From CAWAYH01 sp963786195 (GTDB lineage: Bacteria > Acidobacteriota > Vicinamibacteria > Vicinamibacterales > 2-12-FULL-66-21): a DNA stretch of 64,000 bases. Positions 27,236 through 38,480 of the stretch are shown in pieces. Positions within the stretch are counted from its first letter, which is position 1. Every line of letters begins with the position of its first letter. Both the position numbers and the translations under genes were made by a program. Location of the stretch: the NCBI GenBank assembly GCA_963786195.1, contig CAWAYH010000007.1, positions 79,691-143,690 of the forward strand, written 5' to 3'. Below the pieces are notes generated by a model. It was not told the origin of the DNA and did not search any database. It saw only the letters and a list, made by a program, of their open reading frames with translations.

Positions 27236-28287
27236 CACGACTCGCCGCCGATCAGATACTCGTACAACGCGTCCACGTTCTCGTCGGCCGGCACCACACT
27301 CTCGATCCTGTGGCCGTCGAGCGCGATCCGTCCGAGCGCACGCGCGAACTGCTCCCGGTCCCGGGTCATCACCAGCATGCCCATCCGGTCGTCGTTCAGC
27401 TTGATCTCGGTGATGTGTTCCTCACCGAACAGCAGCGCCGCCACGCCGGATGCGTCGCCGTCGCGGCACCGGACGATGTACTGGCTGGGATGCTCCTGGA
27501 TCTCGTCGCGCACCTTGCGGATCTTCCCCTCGGCCACGATCATCCCGTTGGCGATCAGCACGACCTGATCGCTGATCAGGTCCACCTCCTGGAGGACGTG
27601 GCTCGAGATGATGACGTGCTTCCCCTCGGCGGCCCAGGAGCGGAACAGGTCGATCGTCTCCGCGCGAACCAGCGGGTCGAGGCCGTTCAGCGGCTCGTCC
27701 AGCACCAGCAGGTCGGGATCGTGCGCGATGGCCTGCGCCAGCCGCACCCGCTGCCGCATGCCCTTGGAATACGCCGCGACCTTGCGGTTCGCCGCGTCGG
27801 TCAGACCCAGGCGCTCGAGCGCCTTCCACGCCCTTTCCTCCGCTTCCGATCGCCCGTATCCGAAAAGAAGCAGCCCGGTGGTGATGAAGGTGAACCCGGT
27901 TGCCCAGCGCGGCGCGGTGTCGTACTGCGTGGCGTATCCCGTCATCCGCATCAGCGCTTCGGGATCGCGCGGGGAGATCCCGCGCATGAGGATGCTGCCG
28001 TGGTCGGGGAAGATCAGGCCGGTCATCAGGTTCATCAGCGTCGTCTTGCCGGAGCCGTTCGGCCCGACCAGGCTCGTGATTCCCGGCGGGATGTTCAACG
28101 TGACGCGGTTCACGCCGAGCACCTCGCCGTAGAACTTCGAGACCTCTTCGAAGATGACCGAGGGGCTTCGCCCCTCGGACTCCCCTACACGGTCGCTCGC
28201 GGGGGCCCCTCGGGCCCCGCTCCGCTCCGGTGGCTCGCTTCGCTGCGCTCGCTCGCGTTCAACCGACGGGGCGCGGCCAGTGCTCAT
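27235..28287 (-). CDS. ABC transporter ATP-binding protein (ABC-2 partner)
   Basis: A 350-aa protein. Walker A is LVGPNGSGKTTL, the signature is YSKGMRQRVRLAQAIAHDP, Walker B is LLVLDEPLNGLDPL, and the H-loop is ISSHVLQEVD. The ATG at 28287 overlaps the permease stop (ATGA). The first about 40 residues (SVERERAQRSEPPERSGARG) are low-complexity and encoded by repeat copy R1; the conserved domain starts at VIFEEVSKFYGEV, and no standard start codon lies there. It should power the discoidin-loop permease, whose gene it overlaps. Confidence 0.93.
   Translation of the reverse strand: MSTGRAPSVERERAQRSEPPERSGARGAPASDRVGESEGRSPSVIFEEVSKFYGEVLGVNRVTLNIPPGITSLVGPNGSGKTTLMNLMTGLIFPDHGSILMRGISPRDPEALMRMTGYATQYDTAPRWATGFTFITTGLLLFGYGRSEAEERAWKALERLGLTDAANRKVAAYSKGMRQRVRLAQAIAHDPDLLVLDEPLNGLDPLVRAETIDLFRSWAAEGKHVIISSHVLQEVDLISDQVVLIANGMIVAEGKIRKVRDEIQEHPSQYIVRCRDGDASGVAALLFGEEHITEIKLNDDRMGMLVMTRDREQFARALGRIALDGHRIESVVPADENVDALYEYLIGGES
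28156..28258 (+). repeat. Intergenic-type repeat, copy R1
   Basis: It begins with the hairpin AGGGGCTTCGCCCCTC, then ACTCCCCTACACG and a GC-rich tail ending GCTTCGCTGCGCTCGCTCGCG. Copies R2 (30190-30280) and R3 (32733-32836) share the same blocks in the same orientation. R1 is translated as the N-terminus of the downstream ATPase. Confidence 0.8.
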
Positions 28288-29144
28288 CGGACCACCTCCA
28301 CCGGCCGCAGCTTGCGTTCGATCACCAGGACGAGCAGGAGAACGAACGCCGCCAGCGCCAACATGGAGGCCCCGGCCCCCGGGCCGTCGGGCGGATCCAC
28401 GCCCAGCAGCGTGCACCACACCCGGTTGACCGCCCAGGCCGGATCCAGGACGTGCCCCCACGTCACGCGAAAGACGTTGTCGATCATCTCGGACACGCCG
28501 GTCAGGATGAAGAAGAAGGCGAGGCTGACCGCCCCGGCCACGACCCTCCACTTCACGTAGGCGGAACTGGCCATCGCCACCAGGCCCAGGACCAGCAGCC
28601 AGAGAAGGAACCCGGCCACCACGCCGGCACCCAGCGTCCAGTTCGCCAGGAACCACCAGCCGCCGGCCAGGCCGACCTGCAGCCCGAACAGGAGGAGGCC
28701 CGGAATCCACGTGACGACCGACAACATGCCGACGATCACGGTCAGCCGCGCCAGGGCGTAGCTCCAGCGCGTGAGGGGCCGGCTGAAGTACAGCGGGAGC
28801 GCGTTGTTCGCCAGGTCCGGCGCAACCAGGCCGGGCCCGGCCAGCGCCGCGAGGAAGACCGCGCAGGCCCCCTGGACGTACATGAAGATCGAGAAGAACC
28901 TGCCGTCAACCTGGATGAACGCGCGAAACTCCGGTTCGAGCCCCTGGAGCAGCTCCACATGATTGGTGAGATAGACGAAGCCGGCGCACAGGAGGGGCCA
29001 GACGAACGCCGCCATCGTGAGCAGGAGGACCAGCCGCTGCTGATAGAGCCTGCGCCAGGCGTAGCGGGGCAGGACCATGAACCGCGTCCAGCGCCCCGTG
29101 AGGGGTCCCGCGTATCGCTGATATCCCCGCTTGTAAACCGCCAT
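28284..29144 (-). CDS. ABC-2-type permease (six-helix)
   Basis: A 286-aa protein starting MAVYKRGYQRYAGPLTGRW, with a start 2 nt after the ATPase stop. About six transmembrane segments are visible (LVLLLTMAAFVWPLLCAGFV, VQGACAVFLAALAGPGLVAP, VIVGMLSVVTWIPGLLLFG and others), with the ABC-2 motif LYFSRPLTRWSYALARL. It probably pairs with the ATPase encoded just upstream (29147-30181). Its stop overlaps the second ATPase gene. The substrate cannot be read. The gene is intact. Confidence 0.9.
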   Translation of the reverse strand: MAVYKRGYQRYAGPLTGRWTRFMVLPRYAWRRLYQQRLVLLLTMAAFVWPLLCAGFVYLTNHVELLQGLEPEFRAFIQVDGRFFSIFMYVQGACAVFLAALAGPGLVAPDLANNALPLYFSRPLTRWSYALARLTVIVGMLSVVTWIPGLLLFGLQVGLAGGWWFLANWTLGAGVVAGFLLWLLVLGLVAMASSAYVKWRVVAGAVSLAFFFILTGVSEMIDNVFRVTWGHVLDPAWAVNRVWCTLLGVDPPDGPGAGASMLALAAFVLLLVLVIERKLRPVEVVR

Positions 29145-29146
29145 GT

Positions 29147-30181
29147 TTACCGATTCGCGGATTCGCGCGACCGCCGTCGTCGCGTCTCGCGCGCTTCGCG
29201 AGCCTCCGGCCGCGTACGCGGCGAGGCGGCCTCCCCGGGCGTGTGCGCCAGGTGGCCCATGGCTTTCAGGAAGATCTCCTCCAGCGTGTCCCGGCGGTGC
29301 GTGAGCTTCCTCACCAGCAGGTTCTGCCGCGCCGCGAGCCCCCAGATGGCTTCGACCTCGACCCCCGCCGGCAGGACGATACGCCAGCGCCCGCCGCCTT
29401 CGGAGACGCCCTCGGCGCCGATCTCCGGCAGCGCCATCCGCAGGTTCCGATCGTCGCCGGTCACCTCGAGCTCGACGAAGGACCTGTTCGACCGCCGCTC
29501 TTCTTCGAGGTTGCACTGGTGCACGATCACGCCGTCCTTCAGGATCACGGCCTCGTCGCACACCTGCTCGATGTCGCGCAGCAGGTGGGAGCAGACGAGC
29601 ACGTTCATCCCCTGCTCCTCCTTCATCTCGGCGACGAGCTTGAGCATCCGCCGGCGCGCGGCCGGATCGAGCCCGTTGGTCGGTTCGTCCAGCACGACCA
29701 GCTCCGGCCCGTGGACGATCGCCTGGGCGAGCTTGGCCATCTGCTTCATCCCGTACGAGTAGGTCCGCAGCTCCCGGTAGCGCGCCTCCCCGAGCCCCAC
29801 GTGGAACAGGACCTCGTGCGCTTTCTCGAGCGCCGCCTTCGGCGGGAGGCCCGACAGCTCGGCCATCTGGCGCAGGAAGGTGACCGCCGTCATCTCCCCG
29901 ACGAACGAGTCGTTCTCGGGCATGTAGCCGATTCTCGACCGGGCCTCGCCCATGTTGCGCCGGCAGTCCATGCCCAGGATACGGGCGCGTCCGGCGCTGG
30001 GCCGGAGAAACCCGAGCAGCGTCAGGATCAGCGTGGACTTGCCCGCCCCGTTGGGCCCGAGCAACCCCACCGCCTTTCCCGTGCCCGAAACGCCGAGACG
30101 GCAGGTGATCCCGTGGAGGATCTCCCGCCGTCCCAGCTTGACCTTCAGGTTCTCGAGTTCGACGACCGGTGTCGTATCCAA
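29147..30181 (-). CDS. ABC transporter ATP-binding protein (first of the operon)
   Basis: A 344-aa protein. Walker A is LLGPNGAGKSTLILT, the signature-like motif is YSYGMKQMAKLAQAIVHGP (SYGMK in place of LSGGQ), Walker B is LVVLDEPTNGLDPA, and the H-loop is CSHLLRDIE. A C-terminal extension of about 120 aa ends in an Arg/Glu-rich tail. The signature is of the ABC-2/Nod-type exporters. It starts just after repeat R2 and is followed by its permease at 2 nt. The gene is intact. Confidence 0.93.
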   Translation of the reverse strand: MDTTPVVELENLKVKLGRREILHGITCRLGVSGTGKAVGLLGPNGAGKSTLILTLLGFLRPSAGRARILGMDCRRNMGEARSRIGYMPENDSFVGEMTAVTFLRQMAELSGLPPKAALEKAHEVLFHVGLGEARYRELRTYSYGMKQMAKLAQAIVHGPELVVLDEPTNGLDPAARRRMLKLVAEMKEEQGMNVLVCSHLLRDIEQVCDEAVILKDGVIVHQCNLEEERRSNRSFVELEVTGDDRNLRMALPEIGAEGVSEGGGRWRIVLPAGVEVEAIWGLAARQNLLVRKLTHRRDTLEEIFLKAMGHLAHTPGEAASPRTRPEAREARETRRRRSRESANR

Positions 30182-30185
30182 TCTC

Positions 30186-32716
30186 TCAATCGAGGGGCTT
30201 CGCCCCTCGAACTCCCCTACACGCTCCTCGCGCGCCGCTCCGGCCGCTCGGCTGGCTGCTCACTCGCTGCGCTCGTCGCGATTGCTGTCCCAGCGTCGCC
30301 CGGCCCAGGCTCTCGATCAGCATCACGTCCATGATCAATCCGGAGATACGAGTACGGCTGGCCGCGTGGATCTGTTCCGGCGTTCCATCGAACACGACGA
30401 GAATCGGATCGCGCCCGGCCACGAGCTCGCCGAGCGCCGGGTTCGGGGCCAGCGCCGACAGGATTCCGAGTGCCCCCTTCGCGTTCAGCCAGGCGAAGGC
30501 GGACGGGTGGAGTCCGGCAGACGAGGGGAGCTGGCCGAGGAACTCCGGCGACCAGACGAGCGGGGAGCCGCCGTTCCGGGTCGCGATGGCACGCTCCGCG
30601 ACGGCGCGATCGGAGGCCGCCACCATGTAGCCCCGATCGTACGTCCAGGTGATGCCGAGCGGAAGTCCTCCCGGTTTCATCGTGCTCCAGGTCCGTCCGC
30701 CCGCGCTCTCCTGCTCGAACACGATCCGCTTGCCCTGCTCGTCGGGCCCAAGCTCCGCGTTGAACGTTTCCACCAGCTTCTGAAGGGAGCTGTCGATGAC
30801 CGCCGGGTTGTTCGCCACGCTCGCCATGACCCACGTCGGGCCGCTGGCCGAGAGTCCCGTCACCGCCAGGGCCGCTTCGGTCCCCAACGCCGCGGTCAGG
30901 TTCTGGACGAAGCCGGCGCCGAGCTTCTCGTCCATCTGGCCAGGCCGCGTTCGAAGTCCGGCTCCGACCTGGTGATCTGCGCGGTGAACTCCTCGAACAG
31001 CTGCAAGGGCTCGCGGGTCGAAACGTAGCCGGCGAGGAGCGCATCGGCCGGCAGATACTCCGCCGCGCCCCCGGAGCCGGCGTCAGCCAGCCACGACCCC
31101 ATTCCCGTTCGTGCCCCCTGGAACGCGAACGTGACCTCGTTCTCTTCCGCACCCGCAGGAGCACGCTGCTCGAGGAAGAGGTACTTCATCCCGATCATGC
31201 CGGCGAGCTCGACTGGAGGGGCGTCGTCTCCGGACGCCATCGTGACCAATGGGGGCGCATCCATCCCGATAAGCCAGCCCACGCCGCGCCGGTACCGCTC
31301 CCCGATGGCTGCCGCAAACGGGGAGCCGGCGCCCTGCCCCAGGTGAGCGAGGGCCCACGCCAGGTGCGACGGCGAGTCTGAAACGACCATCAGGTCGTCG
31401 GAAACCGAATACGATGCGGGAGACTCGCCCGCCGCGGCGAAAAGCCCTTCCAGGGCGCTCGCGAGCTCCGCCCGCTTGCCGGGCTGCACCCGGGCCATCA
31501 CGATCGGCACGGGCTCGTCGTGTCCCGGCGACGCTGGCACAGAAGACGATTTCGTCCCCGAGCAGCGGGTTCACCGACTGGACGCGGTCCGCCATCTGTC
31601 TCAACTCGCGTCCCGTCTCGGAATTCCACCAGGCCCCGAACGTCGCGTTCTGGGCCGACTGCTCCTCGGCGAGGGCAAGGGCCCGGCCGATCGTGACGCC
31701 GGGATTTGGGACCGTGCCGTAGACGACCGCCCCTGCGGGAAGATACGAGAGCAGGGCCGAGTTGGTCCGCAGCTCGGCGGGGAAATTCGCCAGCTCGCGT
31801 TCGATCTTCACGAGCGACCCGAGCAGCTCCAGGTAGTGACTCCGCCTCGGGGCTCCAGGAGACGGCTTCCGCGACCGAGCTCGCCAGCGCCGGGATGGAG
31901 GCGGCCTGCTGGCCGGGGCTGAGGACCACCTCCCTGCCGGGCTGGTTCACCGCCACCGATCCCTCGACCACCGAGACCACCGAGCCGCCCATGCCGGCGG
32001 ACACCGCGAAGACGGTTCCCTTCACCGAGGCGATGGAATCGCGGGTCAGAACCCGAAGGCGGCCCCGGCGCTGTTTGGCGGCCTTGACGATGATGTCACC
32101 GCGCTGGAGGTGAATCGCCTGGCCGCTCCAGGCGGCGGTCACGAACAGCTCCGTTCGCTCGTTGACATCCACCATCGATCCGTCGGCGAGCCGCAACACC
32201 GCGTGGGCTCCCGGGCCCGTGCGGACCGACTCGCGTTCGCCGATGGCGGCGCCTGCTTCGAGAGAGCCCACGGCCAGGCGGTACAGGCCGCCGTCGGCGG
32301 AAACGACCGTGGCCCGCGGGCCGCCGGGAGCCATCATGCCGTCGATGGCGTCGCGTCCGAGATAGAGGACCGCGAAGAGCAGTGCGGCTGCCGCGGCCAG
32401 GGCTCCCCGTTGCACCCAGCGGGAGGAGGACCGCGACCGGCATGGCGACGACGATCGGCCTCTCGCCCTTCATCTCGGCGATCCGGGCGCGACAGCCGGG
32501 GCAGCGGCTGAGATGGTCTTCCACCAGGATGCGGCGGCTGCCGCCCAGCTCGTTGCCCAGATACGCGCGGAAGTCCTGCCGGAACTCCGCACAGGTGGCG
32601 CTGCCGGCGTTCGTCACGTTCTCCCAGACGCGCGCCCGCGCGGCCTCGAGCGTGCCGGCGTCCACGTCTTCCTCTTTCATCTCCTGTAGTGCTCGTTCCA
32701 GACGGTCTTCGGACAT
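30186..32716 (-). CDS. Zinc-finger anti-sigma / FecR / extracytoplasmic domain protein, several frameshifts
   Basis: From ATG 32716 (MSEDRLERALQEMKEEDVDA) the order is as follows. First is a zinc finger (CAEFRQDFRAYLGNELGGSR, then HLSRCPGCRARIAEMKG) and a transmembrane helix (LAAAAALLFAVLYLG). Then comes a FecR domain (ASVKGTVFAVSAG, SVVEGSVAVNQPGREV), and a long extracytoplasmic part with YLPAGAVVYGTVPNP and YLPADALLAGYVSTREP, which resembles DUF3352-type repeats. Frames change near 32440, 31845, 31530 and 30945; all are explained by single indels. Repaired length is about 840 aa. It should hold the upstream sigma factor at the membrane and sense something outside through the FecR and C-terminal domains. 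The last residues are encoded by repeat R2. Confidence 0.8.
30190..30280 (+). repeat. Intergenic-type repeat, copy R2
   Basis: It has the same blocks as R1: GAGGGGCTTCGCCCCTCGA, ACTCCCCTACACG, then a CTCGCGCGCCGCTCC-type tail. It encodes the last about 30 residues of the FecR protein (RSGARGACRGVRGAKPLD) and supplies its stop codon. Confidence 0.8.
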
Positions 32717-32732
32717 CGCCGACCTCCTTCTT

Positions 32733-32836
32733 GACCGAGGGGCTTCGCCCCGCCGGACTCCCCTACACGCGTTCCTCGCGCGCCGCTTCGCCGGCGCGCT
32801 TCCGGTCGCGTGGCTCGCTGCGCTTCGCTCGCTCGC
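32733..32836 (+). repeat. Intergenic-type repeat, copy R3
   Basis: Lies between the sigma-factor stop and the FecR gene start. It contains CGAGGGGCTTCGCCCC, ACTCCCCTACACG and TTCCTCGCGCGCCGCTTCG. Orientation is the same as R1 and R2. This is the only copy that is wholly untranslated. Confidence 0.8.
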
Positions 32837-32862
32837 CTGAACGAGGGCCGCTATGAACAGCA

Positions 32863-33388
32863 CTAGCGTTCCATTTCGGCTTGCAGCCGGTGCCGGATCC
32901 GGTGGAGCCTGACGGCCACGTTGTTCTTCTCCATCTGGAACATCCCGGCCAGCTCTTCGATCGACAGCCCCTCGACGTGACGCAGCAGGAACAGGCTTGC
33001 GTCCTCGCTGTCCAGGGCGGCGATGGCGCGCCGAAGCCGCTCCTTCAGCAGCAAAGGGGGCTGGACGGCGTGCGGCGCCCGATCGTCGTAAACCGACTCC
33101 GCATGAAGCTCCCGGCGGCGCAGCACGTCGACGGCCGCGTTGACGGCTGCGCGCCGGAAGTAGGCGGCCGGCAGCGCAACGTCCTCGACGTCTCCACCCC
33201 GGGCCAGGAACGCGCAGGAAGACGGTCTGCAGGACGTCCTCGGCGTCGGCCGGATTCCCGGTGACGCGCAGGGCCGCGCGGAATACCGCCTCGTAGTGGC
33301 GCTCGTACAGCTCGGCAAACCCCGCCAGCGGGGTCGTGGAAGTCATGGGGATCGGCAGCTCGTCGATTTGCGTGCTGGCTGTGGGCAC
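32863..33388 (-). CDS. RNA polymerase ECF sigma factor, frameshifted
   Basis: GTG 33388 has GAGG 8 nt upstream; ATG 33346 (MTSTTPLAGFAELYERHYEA) is the alternative. Region 2 is ALRVTGNPADAEDVLQTVFL. One indel near 33215-33225 shifts the frame before LARGGDVEDVALPAAYFRR. Region 4 is FLLRHVEGLSIEELAGMFQM, then NNVAVRLHRIRHRL. It heads the operon with the FecR anti-sigma and the two ABC units, so it probably controls them in response to an envelope signal. Repaired length is about 175 aa. Confidence 0.85.
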
Positions 33389-33505
33389 CTCGTCCGCCTC
33401 ACCAGTCTTGACGCACGAGGAGGCCGACTATTACAGGGTGTGCGGAAGAATTGTAGCGCCGCCGGCGGATTGCGGACAATGACAGGTCGTCCGGCGATTC
33501 GCGGC

Positions 33506-34963
33506 TTATCTCTCCATTCGAAACGACAGGTACATCAGCGTGCCCGCGCGCTCCAGGTGAAGCACTGCGGCCGTTCCCGGCTTCAGCGCCGCAGCAGCCG
33601 CGTTGAGCTCGGCGATCGTGTCGATCAGCTTGCCGTTCAGCGAGTAGATGACGTCGCCAGGCTGCAGGCGCCCCTGCTGCGAGTACGGGGCCGCCGATGA
33701 AATCGTGGCGACGACGACGCCCCTGTTGCGCCGGAGGTTTGGCAGCAGCTCGGCGATCGGTTGCGTGAGATCGAGTCCGAGGACGCCGAGCGAGCGGATC
33801 GCGCTCTGCTGATTGATGAGATCGCTCAGGCGGCCGAGATTGCTGTCGCGCTCCCCCACGGGCACACGGACGGTCACGCGCCGTTCGCCCCGCTGGACCT
33901 CCAGCGTCACCGTGTCGTTGATCCCGCGCGTGTAGACGTTGATGCGAAACTGGCGGCCGTTCTCCATGCGCTTGCCATCCAGCGTCAGCACCAGATCGCC
34001 AGGCTGAAGCCCCACGCGGGCGGCGGGACCACCCGGGACTACGTCCGCCAGCACGACGCCGGCGTCGGTCGTAATCCCGAGCCCTTCGACCATGAGCGGC
34101 GTCAGTGTTTGCGAGTAGACACCGATCTCCCCGCGGCGGACCCGCCCGGTCTTGCGAATCTGGGCGAACACGTTCCGGACGATGTTGCTCGGCGCCGCGA
34201 AGCCGATACCCTCGTTGCCTCCCGACTGCGAGTAGATCATCGTGTTGATGCCGACCAGCCGGCCTTCGGTATCCACGAGCGCCCCGCCGCTGTTTCCCGG
34301 ATTGATGGGCGCATCGGTCTGGATGTAGATCATCGGATCTTCCGGCGTCAGCTGACGAGCCACGGCGCTGACGATGCCGAGCGTGACCGACGACTCCAGC
34401 CCCAGCGGGCTCCCGAACGCGAGGACGATCTGGCCAGGCCTCAGCGTTTCGGAGTCGCCGAACGGAAGCACCGGCAGACCGCGAGCGTCCACCTTGAGGA
34501 CGGCGATGTCCGTCTCGTGATCGATCGCGACGATCTGGGCGCCGACGGTGCGTCCGCGGCGCCGCAGAATCGATGTGCCCGGCTTCTCGCCCGTCGCCGC
34601 GAGCGCGAGCTCCACCTCGACGCGGGTCGCGCGTTCGACGACGTGCGCGTTGGTGATGATGTAGCCGTCGGGGTCGACGATGACGCCCGACCCGCTGCTC
34701 CGCTCGAGTATCGGTTCCCCTGACGATCGTTGATCCTCTTCGTCCGGCTCGGCGAACCCGGTGACGAAGATCTGCACCATGCTGGAGCTGACACGCTCCG
34801 ACAGATCCTGGAGTGACTGCGAGAGCTCGCCGAGTGCCTGCGTCGCCCGCGTCTGCGGCGGACGGGCCTGAGCGGCCGGCTGCGCCTGGCCCGCCGTGGC
34901 CGTTGCGAGGAGCGCGCAGAAAGCCGCCGCATATGTACGTAGGAAGTCGTGTTGCTGGAGCAT
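33506..34963 (-). CDS. HtrA/DegP-type periplasmic serine protease with two PDZ domains
   Basis: A 485-aa intact protein starting MLQQHDFLRTYAAAFCALLA, a signal peptide. The catalytic triad is visible: His in ITNAHVVERA, Asp in DHETDIAVLKV, Ser in PINPGNSGGALVDTEG. Two PDZ domains follow (GGPAARVGLQPGDLVLTLDG; YSQQGRLQPGDVIYSLNGKL). It degrades or refolds damaged envelope proteins. TACAAT ends 6 nt before the ATG, so the transcript is probably leaderless. It is separated from galK by 19 bp but has its own promoter. Confidence 0.95.
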   Translation of the reverse strand: MLQQHDFLRTYAAAFCALLATATAGQAQPAAQARPPQTRATQALGELSQSLQDLSERVSSSMVQIFVTGFAEPDEEDQRSSGEPILERSSGSGVIVDPDGYIITNAHVVERATRVEVELALAATGEKPGTSILRRRGRTVGAQIVAIDHETDIAVLKVDARGLPVLPFGDSETLRPGQIVLAFGSPLGLESSVTLGIVSAVARQLTPEDPMIYIQTDAPINPGNSGGALVDTEGRLVGINTMIYSQSGGNEGIGFAAPSNIVRNVFAQIRKTGRVRRGEIGVYSQTLTPLMVEGLGITTDAGVVLADVVPGGPAARVGLQPGDLVLTLDGKRMENGRQFRINVYTRGINDTVTLEVQRGERRVTVRVPVGERDSNLGRLSDLINQQSAIRSLGVLGLDLTQPIAELLPNLRRNRGVVVATISSAAPYSQQGRLQPGDVIYSLNGKLIDTIAELNAAAAALKPGTAAVLHLERAGTLMYLSFRMER

Positions 34964-34969
34964 CCGAGG

Positions 34970-34975
34970 ATTGTA
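34970..34975 (-). promoter_or_regulatory. -10 box TACAAT of the HtrA gene
   Basis: On the minus strand TACAAT-CCTCGG-ATG: the hexamer ends 6 nt before the start codon, placing the transcription start at the A of ATG. Confidence 0.55.
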
Positions 34976-34982
34976 GACCGGC

Positions 34983-36182
34983 TCAACTCGCGTTTTCGAC
35001 GATCCTCGCGCCGCCCGAAGGCCGGCACTCGAAGACGGCCGGGGGCCGGCCGTCCGGCCCCTTGTAGCCAGCCCGCAGCGAGGCCATGACGTCATCGACA
35101 GCGCCTGCATCGACGAGTGCGATCGCGCATCCGCCGAATCCGGCGCCCGTCAGCCTCGCGCCATGGCAGTCGTCCTGACCGCAGGCCAGCTCGACGACGC
35201 GATCGAGCTCGGGGCACGAGACCTCGTAGAGATCGCGCAGGCTCGCGTGGGACTCCAGCATCAGCCGGCCGGCGCGTCCGAGATCGCCAGCGGCAAGGGC
35301 GGCTGACATCGCGTGGGGCCGGCGATTTTCCGCGATGACATGGGCGGCGCGCCTCGCGTCGATCGGATCGATCGAGTCCGCCAGGCCGGCCAGCAGCGCT
35401 TCATCGACATCGCGAAGCGCCCGAACGTCGGGCTGGACGCGTTGGGCCGCGGCCACGACTCGCGCGCAGGCGGCCCGGCGGTCGTTGTAGCCGCTGGCCG
35501 CCAGCTCGCGCCGCACGCCGGTGTCGATGACAATGAAACATGCGCGTCCCGGCACGGGCACGTCCTGCGTGTCGAGCGAGCGGCAATCGATGAGCAGAGC
35601 GCAGTGCTCCGTGGCGCAGGCCACGGAAAGCTGGTCCATGATGCCGCACAGGACGCCGGCAAATACGTGCTCGGCCCGCTGGGCGAGCGTGGCGGCCACG
35701 CGGCCGTCCCACCCCGCGTCAGACACAGCCGACAGCGCGCGAGCCACGGCAATCTCGAGCGCCGCTGACGAAGACAATCCCCCGCCGATGGGCAGGTCGC
35801 TCACGATGGCGAGATCGGCACCACGGAGGGTGTGCCCCGCGTCGGCAAACGCCCAGGCGACTCCGGCGACGTATCGAGACCACGCGCCGCTTGCCCGGTA
35901 GTGTCCGGACGCCGCGTCACCCCGTTGCTCGATCGTTTCCAGCGAGAACTCGTGTACCTGGTCGAGCTCGGCGGCACGCACGCGGAGCGTGCGGTCGCTC
36001 CTCGGCGCGAACGCGACCGCCAGGTGGCGATCGATCGCCATCGGCAGGACGAAGCCGTCGTTGTAGTCCGTGTGCTCGCCGATCAGGTTGATGCGGCCGG
36101 GTGCGACTGCAACGCGCGGCGTCGCCCCGCGGCCGAACGTCCGGTCGAACTCCCGGCGCGCGCGCTCGACGAGTGGGGCCAT
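34983..36182 (-). CDS. galK: Galactokinase
   Basis: A 399-aa intact GHMP kinase. The galactokinase signature is APGRINLIGEHTDYNDGFVLP, given as PGRINLIGEHTDYNDGF. The ATP loop is SDLPIGGGLSSSAALEIA, and the third motif is GARLTGAGFGGCAIALV. It phosphorylates galactose to galactose-1-phosphate in the Leloir pathway. No galT or galE is nearby. The ATG at 36182 is preceded by a strong hairpin (36189-36222) that ends 7 nt upstream, so expression may be attenuated, or the start lies elsewhere. Confidence 0.95.
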   Translation of the reverse strand: MAPLVERARREFDRTFGRGATPRVAVAPGRINLIGEHTDYNDGFVLPMAIDRHLAVAFAPRSDRTLRVRAAELDQVHEFSLETIEQRGDAASGHYRASGAWSRYVAGVAWAFADAGHTLRGADLAIVSDLPIGGGLSSSAALEIAVARALSAVSDAGWDGRVAATLAQRAEHVFAGVLCGIMDQLSVACATEHCALLIDCRSLDTQDVPVPGRACFIVIDTGVRRELAASGYNDRRAACARVVAAAQRVQPDVRALRDVDEALLAGLADSIDPIDARRAAHVIAENRRPHAMSAALAAGDLGRAGRLMLESHASLRDLYEVSCPELDRVVELACGQDDCHGARLTGAGFGGCAIALVDAGAVDDVMASLRAGYKGPDGRPPAVFECRPSGGARIVENAS

Positions 36183-36188
36183 AACGCG

Positions 36189-36222
36189 AAAACGGGGAAA
36201 GCCCGATGGGCCGTCCCCGTTT
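36189..36222 (-). terminator. Hairpin with T-run between the radical SAM gene and galK
   Basis: Minus strand AAACGGGG...CCCCGTTTT encloses an inner GCCC-AT-CGGGC pair; the outer stem is 8 bp and a T run follows. It is an intrinsic terminator for the gene at 36253-38358. It sits immediately before the galK start codon. Confidence 0.75.
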
Positions 36223-36252
36223 CTCCTCCCTGAGCCGTGCGCCCCGCTGCGA

Positions 36253-38358
<2,106 letters not shown>

Positions 38359-38364
38359 GAGGCC

Positions 38365-38370
38365 ATGCTA
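38365..38370 (-). promoter_or_regulatory. -10 box TAGCAT of the Tes-like gene
   Basis: TAGCAT-GGCCTC-ATG on the minus strand: spacing of exactly 6 nt to the start codon, as in four other genes of the window. Confidence 0.5.
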
Positions 38371-38480
38371 ACGGTTTCGTACAGCCCCGGACAGGCAATT
38401 TGAAGCCAACGGGCCGGATCGGGGGGTGAACGGGCCAATACACGGCGAAAAGGGACAAGCGGAACAGGGCAGGGACAGGA

